NCBI RefSeq assembly: GCF_041381155.1
Contig: NC_091138.1
Location: forward strand, 37,255,604-37,319,603
Direction of reading: 5' to 3'
Length of the DNA: 64,000 bases
Source: Argopecten irradians
Taxonomy: Eukaryota; Mollusca; Bivalvia; Pectinida; Pectinidae
The notes under the pieces are model-generated. The model did no database searches and was not told the DNA's origin. It was given only the letters and a program-made list of their open reading frames with translations. Made by a program: the position numbers and the translations under genes. Shown here in pieces: positions 12,601 to 27,031 of this stretch; the stretch's first letter is position 1; every line of letters starts with the position of its first letter.

Positions 12601-13048
12601 CTAACTCTGTTAATTGTCAATTTTACATAACGATATCAATTATTTCTTTGACAAATTAAAGATATGAAATGAATTGGCAGTGATAATCACCTATTAGCGT
12701 CTGTCTTATCAAGCACATACACGTTCATTTATTTTCCTTGTTTTGTCATTTTTTTATTTCAAACATCACGAGATGCGCATTTAAGTATGTGATGTAACCT
12801 TCAATAAACTTATATAAGAGTAATAAATAATGCTCAAAGTATATTCCAAACATAGCGCTGATAAAAAAACCAATGCCTCGGGGGATTTTATATACACAAA
12901 TAACAACTGTCAATGATAATACCTGCACGCCATCTTTTTACCTGTGGGAGCTATCTTGATTGATGACAATGACTCCAGTCACTCAAGACCATCCGAGCGT
13001 GTCCGTTTGTTTCAGTACAGTCAGAGACACTGTCTGGTCAAAAACAAT
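9695..13048. other. intergenic region between receptor and P4HA genes
   Basis: No exon or RNA gene is supported here. It holds a short foldback at 9781-9892 (arms ending CCTCTAGTAC and GTACTAGAGG) and a two-copy tandem repeat of about 78 bp at 11423-11580. The short ORFs of 60-85 codons are AT-biased and show no family resemblance or splice context. The promoter of the downstream gene should lie in the right-hand part. Confidence 0.6.
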
Positions 13049-13221
13049 ATGATCAGCCCGATATCATTGCTTGTGTTATATTCCATTCTCCATGTGTCCT
13101 ATTCGGAATTATTCACGTCTATGGATTATATCTATTCCGCTATTAGAGATGCAACTCAGATTTCATTGAGATTGGATAATTACATTGCACAAGAAGAAAA
13201 CAGATTGGCCGAATTAAAACA
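13049..13221 (+). CDS. P4HA: P4HA exon 1: signal peptide and start of N-terminal domain
   Basis: The first ATG with a good signal sequence is at 13049: MISPISLLVLYSILHVSYS, then ELFTSMDYIYSAIRDATQIS, matching the conserved start of mature P4HA. The reading frame is open upstream but lacks another ATG. Donor GTAAGT at 13222, phase 2. Confidence 0.82.
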
Positions 13222-16200
13222 GTAAGTAGCTGGTGACATAAAAGTTATTCAACAACCATTTCACTGATTTTTCCGATCGATTCAAACCTTTGCTCATTCT
13301 TTTCGGTATAAAAATAATAAAAGCACTTCTCTATAAATTACAAAAGAATTTTCATCGGTTCTTATATTTTAGACACGTATGTTTTTTGTTGGAAGTCTGT
13401 GTGATTGACGTACCAAATTGATCTATCACAGCTGTTGATTGTATAAGAAAGCTTATTGTCTATGTAACCTTGTGGTGTAACTTGTCCGTCGAGTTAATTA
13501 AACCTTAACATTTCCTCTTTCTTTTTAGCATTAACCATACACTCCCATATAGTGGATTAAAGAGTTGTTAATACACGTCCTAAGGATCCGGGTGGTATGG
13601 TTATATAATGCACAACATATATACTAAGTTACGTTCACATCATGATTATACACCATAAGTAATCCTGTTATATAACTGTTATAAAATCATTGTGAGTTCC
13701 ATTATTATTCTTCACACACAATAACTAAAATGTAAAATTCACAAAGGTCACCCCACGGAAACTCTCCATGCATAATTTAACATTAACACTTACTGAAGTG
13801 ATATTTGTCATAATTATACAATTATCATTATCACCTTATGGAACTAGTTGATAACAAAAGTTCAAAATGCATATACATATATATATCTGACGGTAAAACA
13901 TGTCCATTGGCAAACGTCATTAGAGCATTAGAATGGTAACTGACAGGTATAGCTTTTATGATATGTCGTCCAATAGCTGCCAATAAAATGTATATTTATA
14001 GAGGGTTTATCAGGCCACTTACATTACCATGGAACCTGATGATACTACATTTGATCAACTCACTATTATTATACATAAAAAACACACGTCATACGTCTTC
14101 AGTAAAATCAGAAAGAAAAAGAACATTACTAGAGGTTCGTTATGACCGTGTTTCACTGTATACCATGTATTAAGATAGTTTATACCATGTAATTTACATC
14201 TAAATAAGTCAGAGTACAAAAATATCTAAACGCACTAGCATTCAAAACATAAGACAGTATAATTATTACCTTATAAAATAATAAACAGGGTTTTTTCGTA
14301 GAAAAACACTATATATAGAAACTATAACAGTGATATTAGTGTGCCGTGACCTGCTGTATGTATATATTTAGGTCATATATGGTTTTTTAATATTATCTTT
14401 TTAATTTCATTATGTTTTTAATTTTCAGAATAATTGACAGATATGCGACAAAACCTTTTTCAAATTTAGCGTTAATGATTTAGACTTGAAATCTTCATTT
14501 AACCTTAATAGTGATAAATCTGTTTAATTTCTCTAAGATATTTTTGCGCTGAGAGAAATGTTAACGAATTTGTCAATTTCTAACACTTATAAACACCGCT
14601 GGTTCTCTTTCTTGTTACTCTTTCCTTTTTATATGTGTTCACTTAAAGTGAACAGTAGGACAAGGAAAGATAATGTTGGTAAAATGGTGTAAATGTATCC
14701 GATATAATTTCTTATGGAATAGAAAAATAAAATTTTCCGTCAAAACCTCTCTGCATGCGAAAAAAATTAAATTATAGTGTAGGAATCCTAAAACGTCCCC
14801 CGGGCTGACTATGTTCGTGGTTACATTTCCACGCAGCCTCGCTTTCAAAGAGTTATTCCAATGGTCAGAACTGTGCAACGTAAGCAGAACTTCACCGTCA
14901 TTCTAATATGTGAGAACATTTGGAAGGCCAATGAACGCATTAAGACTGGTTTTCTTTGCCCGACTATTCACTTTAAGGAAAATAACGTAAGCTCGCTCGA
15001 ATAGAGGGAATTCAAATGCTCCTCGAGTTAATACAACTATAAAGTATATGGGGAATCATTTGAATTTAACTTCCTTTAGTAAATATGATATGTCACTTTA
15101 CTGCGGTAAGATGAATAGTTGACACGCTACACTGCTCACGTTTTACGCCTCCTCTAAAGTAAGCATAGAATAAAAACCGTCCAATAATGTTGTTAATGAT
15201 TGTACAAGAAACGACTAAAATTTCGCGACAAAGTCTGTAGTGTGTAACATACATTGTCACTATCTGTAATAGATGTTAAGCTGAAAGGACTATTGTCTAG
15301 TTATTGTTAAGTTATGACATTAAAAAATACATAGCAGGAAGGGAACACATTTTCACAGCAATGTGTCATATTAGAAACAGTGTCATACTTTTCATTAACC
15401 GTAAGGAAGGAAAACTGATATTTGTTTAGCTAGACATTAAATGCCCTGTCTAAAATCAACATTTTTGCATTTATCAGACGTTGGCTACAAGATGAAATTA
15501 TGTTCCTGAATTTTGTACATTATATTAGCTGCAGGCGTTTTATTTTTGCTGAAATAAATTTCAGAATATAACATAAACATTTTAAAGAGTGCGTTGTAAA
15601 TTATATATATAATCCTAAAATAAATCAACGAAAAGGTTTATTTACTTAAATTGAAGCTTCAAATGGTTATAGACTTTCAAAAGAAAAAAAATCAAAAATT
15701 TTGAATGATGGATTTCACCTTACTTGATAGAAAATACTGTATGATACTGTATAATAAATAATATAGATTTTGCAAATGTTACTTTTGATGTGGTGTGTAT
15801 GTATAGAGGTAAAAAAGACCTTAAAAGGAAGCCATGAAACTTTTTTATATTAACAATAGTTAAGATAAACGATGCTACCTAAATGAAAGGTTAAAACCCT
15901 TAACAAATGATAATTAGCGATTTTTCAATATACATTTTACACTTTTTTTTAAAGTTTGTTTCATGCAATAGTTAATTGTCCCCTTGAATCTGACAACGTT
16001 GAGGAATATGGAACACTATTGAAGATACATGGCCATGAACTATGGGACAAAGAAGTAATTCCAACCGTGTGGACGAAAAAAAACGTCAAATTTCCGAGGC
16101 GATCTGCCCCTTTATCAAGACTCACAAAACGAACACGATTACATAATATATGTATTTATTGCGTTTTTCCTCCAAAGTCTATTGATAAGATAGAGGAACC

Positions 16201-19200
16201 TTCTGGATAAGTAATGACATTGTGAATTAACCTCGAATTACACTAACAGTATGAAACTTTAATTACTTCATAACTTATAAACTTACTTGAACTTAATTGT
16301 AAAAGTCGTTCTGAATTAGTAAACTAGAAAATTAGTAAATCTATGTCCCATGCAATCATTACGCCATGGTATCAGCCAATCAGAAGCGGCGTCATGTTTC
16401 CTTTTCTTATCTGATAAAGTATAGTTTTCAGCCAATGAAAATACAATATTGAATTATATGATAATACAATAATATTTCTTTACATCTATCTATCAATATG
16501 ATCAATCTACCCTGATCAGTTAGATGGTATTAAACTATGAAAAATATACGTGTATAATATTTTTTACAATAACTGCCATCTTTATTAAGAACCATAAAAA
16601 TCGAGAACTGTAATGTGTTCTTATCCATGAGTGTATTGTGCACTTGACAAAATAAATCTGATGTTGTTGCAAAATCACTGAATATACAGAGCAATGTGAA
16701 TTATGTTTACCAATCTTTCTGTATTGTAACAACTTTAATGTTTTGCAAGAATGGTAAACTTATCAGTCTGAATATGATACACACACTTAAAAGAAGGTGG
16801 TTCTGTTGATATATCCATAATCAAACTGTCAAATTCCTTTGTCTGATATTAATGGGTTTTTTTCATCAATTATCCCCTGTACCTACGCCCTGTTTACAAT
16901 TGTCAATGAAAGGTAGTATGATTCATTAATAACATCTACTATCAGATGCAGTAATGTATTAAGCATACAAACTTAATGACATCACTCTATCTACCACGTC
17001 CATGATGTATGGCAACCACAGTGACGATATAGACAGTTACTGTGTCTGGGAATTAGAATTATGTGTACATTATAAAAATGTTATATCCACCTCACGACAC
17101 CTTTCAGTCACACTAATGTGTCAAAGTAACATATTGCCATTGCAAGTCAGCTTAACTGTCTTAAGGTCTTCTTTTAACCAACTCTTATGCGGCTTACTAG
17201 GCCTACCGAATATAGCCATTTAAAGACTTGTAAAGACGTGTGGTTATTTAGGAAAGATGGAAATCGTCCCTCTCTAGAAAGTACCTTACCTTTGCTCTAA
17301 GGAGAATTCGAATACACAATAAAGTAAACGTACAGGTGATTGTGTAATACCAGTTATTGTACATTAGGCTTATATATGTATAAGTAATATCTTATTCCAT
17401 GTCACGTCCATATGACATAAAGTTCGAACTAGTTACAAGTAGAATTTATAGCCATCACACCATGCTATTAGAATATGCATTTCATTCAGTATCGCAGCAA
17501 GCAGCACAGAGTAACAGGATAACAGTACATAATATTCTGCTACTTAATTATTCTGATTATAATGAAAGCGTTCTATCAATGTTACATCGAATAAATTTGT
17601 TTCGTAAAATGAAGTATGGTTTTAATAGAACAAGCTTTGAACGAAAACATAGAGATATTATTTTTAATTCGAGATATTCGATGCAGTATCAAATAATCAA
17701 TAGAACGAAAATAATGTCTTTAAGGTGTTAAATGTATCACAGTCAAACATTTCTACAAAGAACACGTTAGGGGACAAAGAATACAAATGGCCTTATATAG
17801 CAAAATGGTCTTTATATACAGGTCAAATAATGTTGGTTTGAACATTCGGGATCCTGAATCAAGTAGTTAGTTGTTATACAGATATACAGAGGTGCCCATA
17901 GGTTAAGCTGTATTATCAGATGGGATGCAATATAGTTCAATTAGGCGTATTTATATATTTTTCTCAATTTCTGTCAAAGCTGAAATGTTATACATGTGCA
18001 TGGAGTAAAATGTTTTAATAGTGTGTGTGTGCTGGGGACAGAGTATGATATGATGGTGAAGTATCTCCTTGTGATATTGGAAACACCAGTCTGATTTATA
18101 GTAATAACTTTGGCTGAGCTGTATGTCTATTTATTTATAACACCTAGGAATGTGACTTATAACTATAACTCATGCTAGTATTTATTGTTCTGTCGCTCAA
18201 GATCATCAAATGTCCACTGTATATTATACAGGTCACTGCATTTAGGGGTGAGACGTGTTTCGCCTTTATCTATTTCTGTACAATAAGTTCACAACGGAAT
18301 ATTTATACTTCATTTATATATACAGATATTTCTCTCATGTTAATGTTTTCACTTGCTAGATTTGCCGAAAAGTTAACACAGCTACAGAATGAACTGGTGG
18401 GCGACGATGACGGCTGGGCCGGTAACCCCATCAGTGTGTACAAGTTCACAAAGGCATACACTGATGAATGGGGAGAGGCGTTTGAGACGTATATACAGAA
18501 TGATCAGCAAGAGGGTATGTCAGATCTCTGTCAGACATACCATTATATAGATATTGCAAGTTGATGAAAGTGAAAACAAACATTTCAAACATTATGTAGA
18601 TATTGTAAGCTGATGAACATGAAAGCAAAGATTTTCAACATTACGTAGATATTGCAAGTTGATGAACATGAAAGCAAAGATTTTCAACATTATGTAGATA
18701 TTGCAAGTTGATGAAACTGAAAACAAATATTTCAGACATTATGTAGATATGGCAAATTCAAGAAAGTGCAAACAAACATTTAAGACATTGTGTAGATATA
18801 GCAAGTCGATGAAAGTGAAAATAAATATTTCAAACGTTCTTGTAGACATTGCATGTTATTGAAAGTGAAAACAAAAATTTGATTGTACATAAAAACACAA
18901 TCGAAAGAAGCATAATGTTGCACTTCATTTAGATTAAGACACATGAACCCGAGGCAACAGCTTTTACAGTAAGTACTCTTCAGTAATGAGATGATCACGG
19001 CATTAAAATGAAAGTGAAAACAATTGTTTCAGACATTACGTAGATATTGCATGTTATATTTAATGAACGTAAAAAATACAAAATATTTAAGACATTTTGT
19101 CTGTTATGGCATGTTGATAGAATTGATATCCATATGATTAAATTTGCTTTAACAGCGCTTGAAGAGATCCTGAGCCTTAAAAAGACTTACATGCCTGGTA

Positions 19201-22200
19201 AAGAGGATATGGATGGAGTAACTGACGGATTAGCACGACTCATCAGCACATACGAAATACCGGCCAAAGAAATCGCCAACGGTACCATAAAGGGAATCTA
19301 CACAGGAGAATTAACAGGTTGGGTGTTTTTGTATATAAAATATTCCGTTTTTAACATTACTTTCATTTTGAACTTTGATTTAGCGCAGATTGGCTGGATT
19401 ATAAGGAATGTACTACTGTAATTAAACATTCTTTCGCATGATTTACATTCGCGAATTTCAACCAAAAGTGAATCTGCGACATTTTATTTCCGCAAACGAA
19501 TTATTACCAAATATGTTTTGAAAGGAAGTTCTAATAATTTTGTTTACTGTATTGTTTGACACGCTGAAGTTGGATATATCAGAAGCATTTATCAAATACA
19601 TGCTGTTTGTTTTTTTCCTTTTTTTTAATTTAGTATATTTGTATATTACTTTTTCACTTGAATTGAAACAAAATACTGTTGTTAATGCTTTTGGATAACA
19701 TTGAAATGCAAATCTCTTTTCGATTGCTGTTGTTTTATTCCGAGGGGATATTTTCTCGTTTATACAAATTAGTGGCGGCCGATGTTGCTTTCTAAGTATA
19801 GTTATTAGTTGTACAGCTTATTTCTCTAGTAATTCGATAGATTCGTAGATAGTTAAGATCACACAAATTGGCTTGACCACGAATAATGCGATATAAAGCC
19901 ACTATACAGTATTCATTATTTTTCTGGTGCCAAGTGATAACCCATCATGAAAGTAAACATATGTTTTATAATCATACAATGTGCCATTTTGTATACACCA
20001 CTAAAGAGTAAGTTACGGAAACATCCGTCAAATATCGCTAATTCCATTTATTTGATAGTTCTACATCATTATATATCCAATAGCCCATGAGTGTAACAGT
20101 ATAGCTAACGACCTCCATTCACGGGAGTACACACAGCTCGCCCTAGAATGGTATGATGTCACTTTGGAAAAAATCCAGAAAGAATTCAGTGACATGGTGC
20201 CGACGTCGTGCCAGAATGAATCATGTTCAGATTGGACGCAAGACTATGTTGATCTCTCCATTAAAAATATCAAAACATCAAAAGCCTTAGCTGTCGAAAT
20301 GGTAAGTCATCCTAACGCGTATAAAGACGCCGACATTAGATCTATTTCCTGTTCAATATTTCTCATACTAACTTGTCATTTTCTGTTATTCCATGATAAA
20401 ACACAACAGTGATTTATTGTGGATTTGAAATTATTATGATAAAACTAAAATATTCCGTCATGCGGTAAGATATCCATTGTGACGTCATTATATTTTGCAA
20501 GATTTTACTCTGAAAAGTATGACATTACACTCGCAAACACAATGACGTTAAAAATCAATATCTACCTGCAAGAACAGATAACTCTGTAAAAATTAAAATA
20601 TACGGAATGATATGTTTACAGAGAATGAAAATTGAATGCAAATATACCAGAACCCATCTTAAGCATTTGCAATGATGTTAATGTGCTGTAACGAGAACGA
20701 TATGTCGTGTCCAACATTTTCTTTGTGCAATCCTCAAGATAGGGATCGGTAAATACTTCACTGATTTGACATGGTTAATGAAGTTATCGTTGTTCGATAC
20801 ACACTAGGAATAAACTATGGACAACTCCAAGTTCGATGGGTTTTAATTTCAATCGTTACATTATGTTAATAACTGTATTCATTTCAAATTTCAGCTGGAG
20901 AAACAAAAACGAAACTTCACAATAGATCTGCAAGCTGTAATGGAACAGCGTAAGTTATCATATTAGTAGAATCATAAAAATAAATAGAAATCTAATACCG
21001 ATATTTAAACACTATAAACGTCTACACGTCGAATTTACATACGTTTCTATTTTATTTAAAATCCGCTGATATACCATTTTATTTAAATTACTCTACTCAG
21101 TAGATGTTTCCATTTGTGATACACTTCAAACAGTCACTGTCTTGATGAAAATTATCATTATACTGCATAATCAGAGTAATGTGGATATTTATGTGAATAT
21201 ATAAACGTATATATAGGTAACACTGATTATAACATACATGTTGCATTTTTTAAACATCACACTAAATTTCAAATTACGTTAAAATGAATTAGAATTGTCT
21301 CCCTTCTATTTTCTCTCACAAAAGAAGAGTTGGCTCCCCTGGTATCCATTATTGTTTTTCTTATAAAAATATAGCTGAAATTTAATTACATTAAGTAAAT
21401 TATCTATGTGATTATTTATTGGATTTATTTATGTTTATTGGATATGGCTGAATGATTTGTAGTAAAGAGAAAGTAATTAAGCTTATCTTAAAATAAAATA
21501 AGGAAATATGGAAATGATGTGAGAGCTAGTCCTTCTGCGAAAGGAAAATATATTTTTCTCTGTAAAAAATATCAAAGTACACTTTAAAATGTTATTGTAC
21601 ATGCAGTTTCTACGGTGGCTGGGAGCGGACATGAAATAAATACAATTATTGCGTGCGAACGAAATAGTATTGCGTGCGAACGCAAAAGTATTGCGTATGA
21701 ACGACCGTAGTACGGTGGCTGGGAGCGGACATGAAATAAATAAAATTATTGCGTACGAACGCAATAGTATTGCGTGCGAACGCAAAAGTATTGCGTGTGA
21801 ACGCAATATTATTGCGTGAGAACGCAATAATTATTGCGTGCGAACGCAATACTATTACGTTCACACGCAATAATCATTTCGTTCGCACGTAATATTATTG
21901 CGTTCACACGCAATAATTATTGCGTTCGCACGCAATACTTTTACGTTCACACGCAATAATTATTTCGTTCGAACGCAATATTATTGCGTTCACATGCAAT
22001 AATTATTTCGTTCGCACGCAATAATTATTTCGTTCGCACGCAATAATTATTGCGTTCGCACGCAATACTATTGCGTTCACACGCAATAATTATTGCGTTC
22101 ACACGCAATACTATTGCGTTCACACGCAATATATTTTTTTTATTTCATGTCCGCTCCCAGCCACCGTAGTTATCACATCTTAGACTATCGATATCTCGTA

Positions 22201-25200
22201 TTTCTATTGTTTTTAGTAAGCATTTTATTTTTGTTTCGGAAACGTTAAGGGCATGTTTGAAAATAACGAATTCGAGACAAAGAAGTGTAGAATAAAATAT
22301 GGTACAGGTGTAGCAAACCAAAAAGAGAAATAAAAAACCTGTTCCTCTATTTCCTCTGTATTTCAGATGATAATGATGGCATGCGGGACGGTATTGAGGA
22401 TGAAATCATGGGGATGCATCATGATGGAACTATCAAGTTTTACGGAAGAGATCTCTTGAGGAACGTGCATACCAAACGCACATATGAAAAGTTATGCCAA
22501 GGAGCCGATGAGGTACTTCACTGCAGACTCGATTACACAAATATGTAACTTACTGCAGCCTCCCAAAATACACTAGCATTTCACATATGCAAATCTCTGC
22601 CTACACAGGAGTCCGTCCTTAAATGCATTGCAAATATGGAATTCTATGGTTATGGGCTTTAAATAATTATTCTATTAGTCTTACGTCAAGGCAACATAAC
22701 ATAAGGCTATTCTTGTTTGTGAGATATACGATATGATTTTATTGTGCACCACTCCCATACACAGATGAATCTTTTTGATAGTTTTGTTACTCCTATTGGA
22801 TTACAGAGTAGAGTAAAAGATCCTTCCCTGGTGTGTTTCTACTTCAACAACGGTAACAACCCCTTAATCGTGCTGCAGCCCGCAAAGATAGAGATTCTCA
22901 GCAAGTCCCCTTACATCATAATCTACCACGACATTATATCGGACACCGAGACGAAGACACTGCAGAATCTTACCTTTGACTACGTAAGTTTACTGTAATC
23001 ACACTCGTAACTAGTGTAATTCAACTCGCATGCGATTTAATTTCTCGAATTTTATGACCAAACAAATCCCATGAAAGTTTATCCTCATGTACCCATGGGT
23101 TAATATAATTTAACCTCGTTTGGAATGTATATTTCATATCCGCGAAAGTTAATCCCCATGTACCCATGGTTAAATATTAACCTCGTTTGAAATGTATATT
23201 TCATATCCGCGAAAGTTTATCCCCATGTACCCATGGTTAAATATTAACCTCGTTTGAAATGTATCTTTTATATATCCGCGAAGGTTTATCCCCATGTACC
23301 CATGGTTTAATATTAACCTCGTTTGAAATGTATATTTCATATCCGCGAAAGTGTATCCCCATATACCCATAGGTTAATGTTAACCTCGTTTGAAATGTAT
23401 ATTTTATATATCCGCGAAAGTTTATCGCCATGTACCCATGGTTTGATATAAACCTCGTTTGAAATGTATACATTTTTGTTTTTCATATCCACGAAAGTGA
23501 ATCTTCGCGAACCTGTTATGAATGAAAATCGTGAAATTTCAAAAGTTGGTTTACAGTATTTTATTTTTATTAGGCGCTGGAATAAGAGCGTCTATATCTG
23601 CATTCACTCGTGAAAAGTAATATTGTTCACACATTCTCCTTTAATAATGGCTACATCAAGAATATATCGGAGTCTTTTACTGTCGGCTGCTCTCTTCACG
23701 AAGCAGAAAAGATTTGACTATTTCAAATTCCAATCAGTTAATATTCCATCTAGGATAGTATCATACCGCCATCCCAATATTTATTGAATGAAATATAAGA
23801 GATTGTTAAAATATTTTCCTGATAAACGTGTTTCAGCTTGAAAGGTCACAAGGAATTCCTACAAATCCGACTGGTGATGAGGAAGGATTGGAAATGGATT
23901 CCCGAATAAGTCGATAGTATGTACATTGTATTGACAACCGTATAGTTATAGGACAGTCACATTTCTTCGTTATAATTGGCCGGAGTTGATTTTAAAAAGA
24001 TGCCCTTGATAAAATGTATTGTCACGCAAAATATCGAACGGTTATCAAGTTGTTATCCTCGACTATACTTAATTGTATCCGATATTTTTATCAATTCCGA
24101 ACAGACGAAGCTGCTGTTACTGTGTCATTTGTCTTTCTTTACATATTCTTTTCAAGATTTGTCACTTTTTATTATCATTTCAGTCAGAAACACTCAATAT
24201 CTTTTAATTACAGGGCTTTCAAATTTTACAAGTGATACCTTCATATGTATTCTTAGTTCTTAGAAATAGAATGTATGTACATCCATATTGATAATTTATG
24301 TCATATACCGACCTATCATAAAAATCAACGTAATCATTCATTATAACTTTTTTGATTTTATCAAATAGTCAAAAAATTAGTTATAAACAGTCAAAATTGC
24401 CTTAGCGACCTTCTGAATTCAGCGACCTTCTGTCTTAAACGACCTAAATTATTCCTCTCAGCGAAAATTACTATATAATCTATCTGTATTAAACGACCGT
24501 CTGTCTTATGCGACAAGCGACCATACTTTTAGGATCCAACGACACTCGATGTTCTGTATTTAACGACCCAAATCACACCTGCATTTGTCTTCTATTCATA
24601 TATAAAGCCAAGCCAGTTAACCATCCTGTAGGGCTTCCAACCCAGCCCCATTAAGGCAAGACAAAAGAGCTATCCATATGGCTTGGTTATATACACAAGG
24701 TGTTCACTTTGACATAAATTAGCACTTATTCATGCATGAAGTCTCTCGGCTTCGGTACTGATGACCGAAGCCGTCTGCATGTCTGAGCTGGATATTGCAA
24801 GGAAAACGTGCTATTTATTCACGATGTTTGTGATGAAAATCAAGAATAATCACTTCCAAAACCAACTAAAATATTGATGAACAATGATTTACGCACAAAA
24901 GAACGACATGAATGTAGAAATACTGAAAATGTATCAGTGTAGCTAAGCATGATGGCAGCCATTTTGGGAGATAGTAAGAGAGGAGTCGGAAATAGCTGAT
25001 TTCCGGATTTTTCTTAAAATTATTTTTTTTTTCACACTTATTTTTTTTCCATTTTTTTTATCTATGAAATAAATGAATAAAATGATGAAAGAAAGAAAAA
25101 AAAAAAAAAAAAAAAAAAAAAAACCCCATTAAAAATCATTTTAATTTTTTCTGCTTTTAAATACATTGTAATTTTGTAGCTAATTATGATATATAAGTGG

Positions 25201-26348
25201 TAGGCCTAAACAAATATTTGTTTTAGAAATTCTTAATCTTATTCATGAATAAAAACAGAAAGATAAATAAAAAATAAATAGATAATTGAAAAATAAAAGT
25301 GCCTAAAATTAAATACTGTACATAATTAAAAGATGTATTATATTATGTGATATATTATATATTTAATAATTTCCTATTATTGTGACTGTTTTTAGTACAA
25401 CAAAACTGTCAAAACATGTCCCACAATATACATTGATACATGTATTTAATTGTTTCGAAAGGGGTGATTCAATTAAGAGACCAACTGTCATATGTGACCT
25501 ATTTTTTCAATCTCCTTTGGAAGGTCTCTTAAAACAATTTTGACTGTATAAACATTGATGTCACATTTTTTTTCAAATTTTATGTGGTATGAAAACAATT
25601 TGTTTGTCAATACTTGAGAGAAGAGAATCCGCGCAACGCAGATTCACACAGTTTACAAAACAAATGGTTTCATATCCCAATAAGTGACATCCATGTTTGA
25701 TTACCATTTCTTAAACTTTATATTGATAATAAATTGTTTCGTTGTCACTTGTAGCCATTACGTCGACGATGAGAACCCTATGGTGAAAAAGCTCAACAAA
25801 CGGATACAAGCAATAACGGCACTAAAACCTGTATATCCTTCGGCTGAGGTTCTACAGGTAATATAACATAACTGTCTATCAGTTGTCTCCTTAACACGGC
25901 ATTTCCTCTGTAAGTCTGATAGCCGTTCTTACAATACATCCTCGTTAAATTGGATACCTAGAGGATATGATGATGATAATGGTGATGATAATGGTGATGA
26001 TGGCTGGTAAAAGTGAAGATTAGAATTATGATGGTGATGATTATGATATGATGATGATGATGATGATGGCTGATGATGATGATGATGATGATGGTTGATG
26101 ATAGTGAATATTGTAATTATGATGATGATGATGATGATGATAATGATGATGATGATATGATGATGATGATGATGATATGATGATATGATGATGATGTTTG
26201 ATATCAGTGAAGATTGTAATGATGATGATGATGATGATGATGGATGATGATGATTATGATGATGATAATGATGATGATAATGATGATGATGATGATGATA
26301 ATGATATGATGATATGATGATAATGATATGATGATTATGATGATGATA

Positions 26349-26389
<41 letters not shown>

Positions 26390-26544
26390 AATGATATGAT
26401 GATATGATGATGATGATATGATGATTATGATGATGATAATGATGATGATGATGATGATGATGATGATAATGATATGATGATATGATGATGATAATGATAT
26501 GATGATATGATGATGATGATGATGATGATAATGATGATAATGAT

Positions 26545-26582
<38 letters not shown>

Positions 26583-26619
26583 ATGATGATGATGTTTGAT
26601 CATAGTGAAGATTGTAATT

Positions 26620-26654
<35 letters not shown>

Positions 26655-26816
26655 AATGATATGATGATGATGATGATAATGATATGATGATGATGATGAT
26701 GATGATGATAATGATGATGATGATGATAATGATATGATGATGATGATATGATGATGATGTTTGATCATAGTGAAGATTGTAATTATGATGATGATGATGA
26801 TGATGATGATAATGAT

Positions 26817-26890
<74 letters not shown>

Positions 26891-26902
26891 TGATGATGAT
26901 GA

Positions 26903-26940
<38 letters not shown>

Positions 26941-27000
26941 ATGATGATGATGTTTGATCATAGTGAAGATTGTAATTATGATGATGATGATGATGATGAA

Positions 27001-27031
<31 letters not shown>

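Noticed and set aside
14925..14990. Similarity to 58625-58670 (ACTGGTTT...CATTCACTTTAA)
   Set aside because: About 40 bp shared; probably fragments of a repeat, but ends could not be defined, so not annotated.
15956..16210. 84-codon ORF in P4HA intron 1
   Set aside because: No recognisable family and no splice continuity; kept only as a remark in the intron entry.
17399..17731. 110-codon ORF in P4HA intron 1
   Set aside because: A/T-driven composition, no motif, no plausible acceptor/donor pair; P4HA phases are complete without it.
21483..21870. Minus-strand ORFs with RSHAIILRSHAI repeats
   Set aside because: Translation of the palindromic minisatellite.
25929..26961. Long His/Ile/Ser-rich minus-strand ORFs
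   Set aside because: Translations of the GAT microsatellite; open only because the repeat has no stop in two frames.
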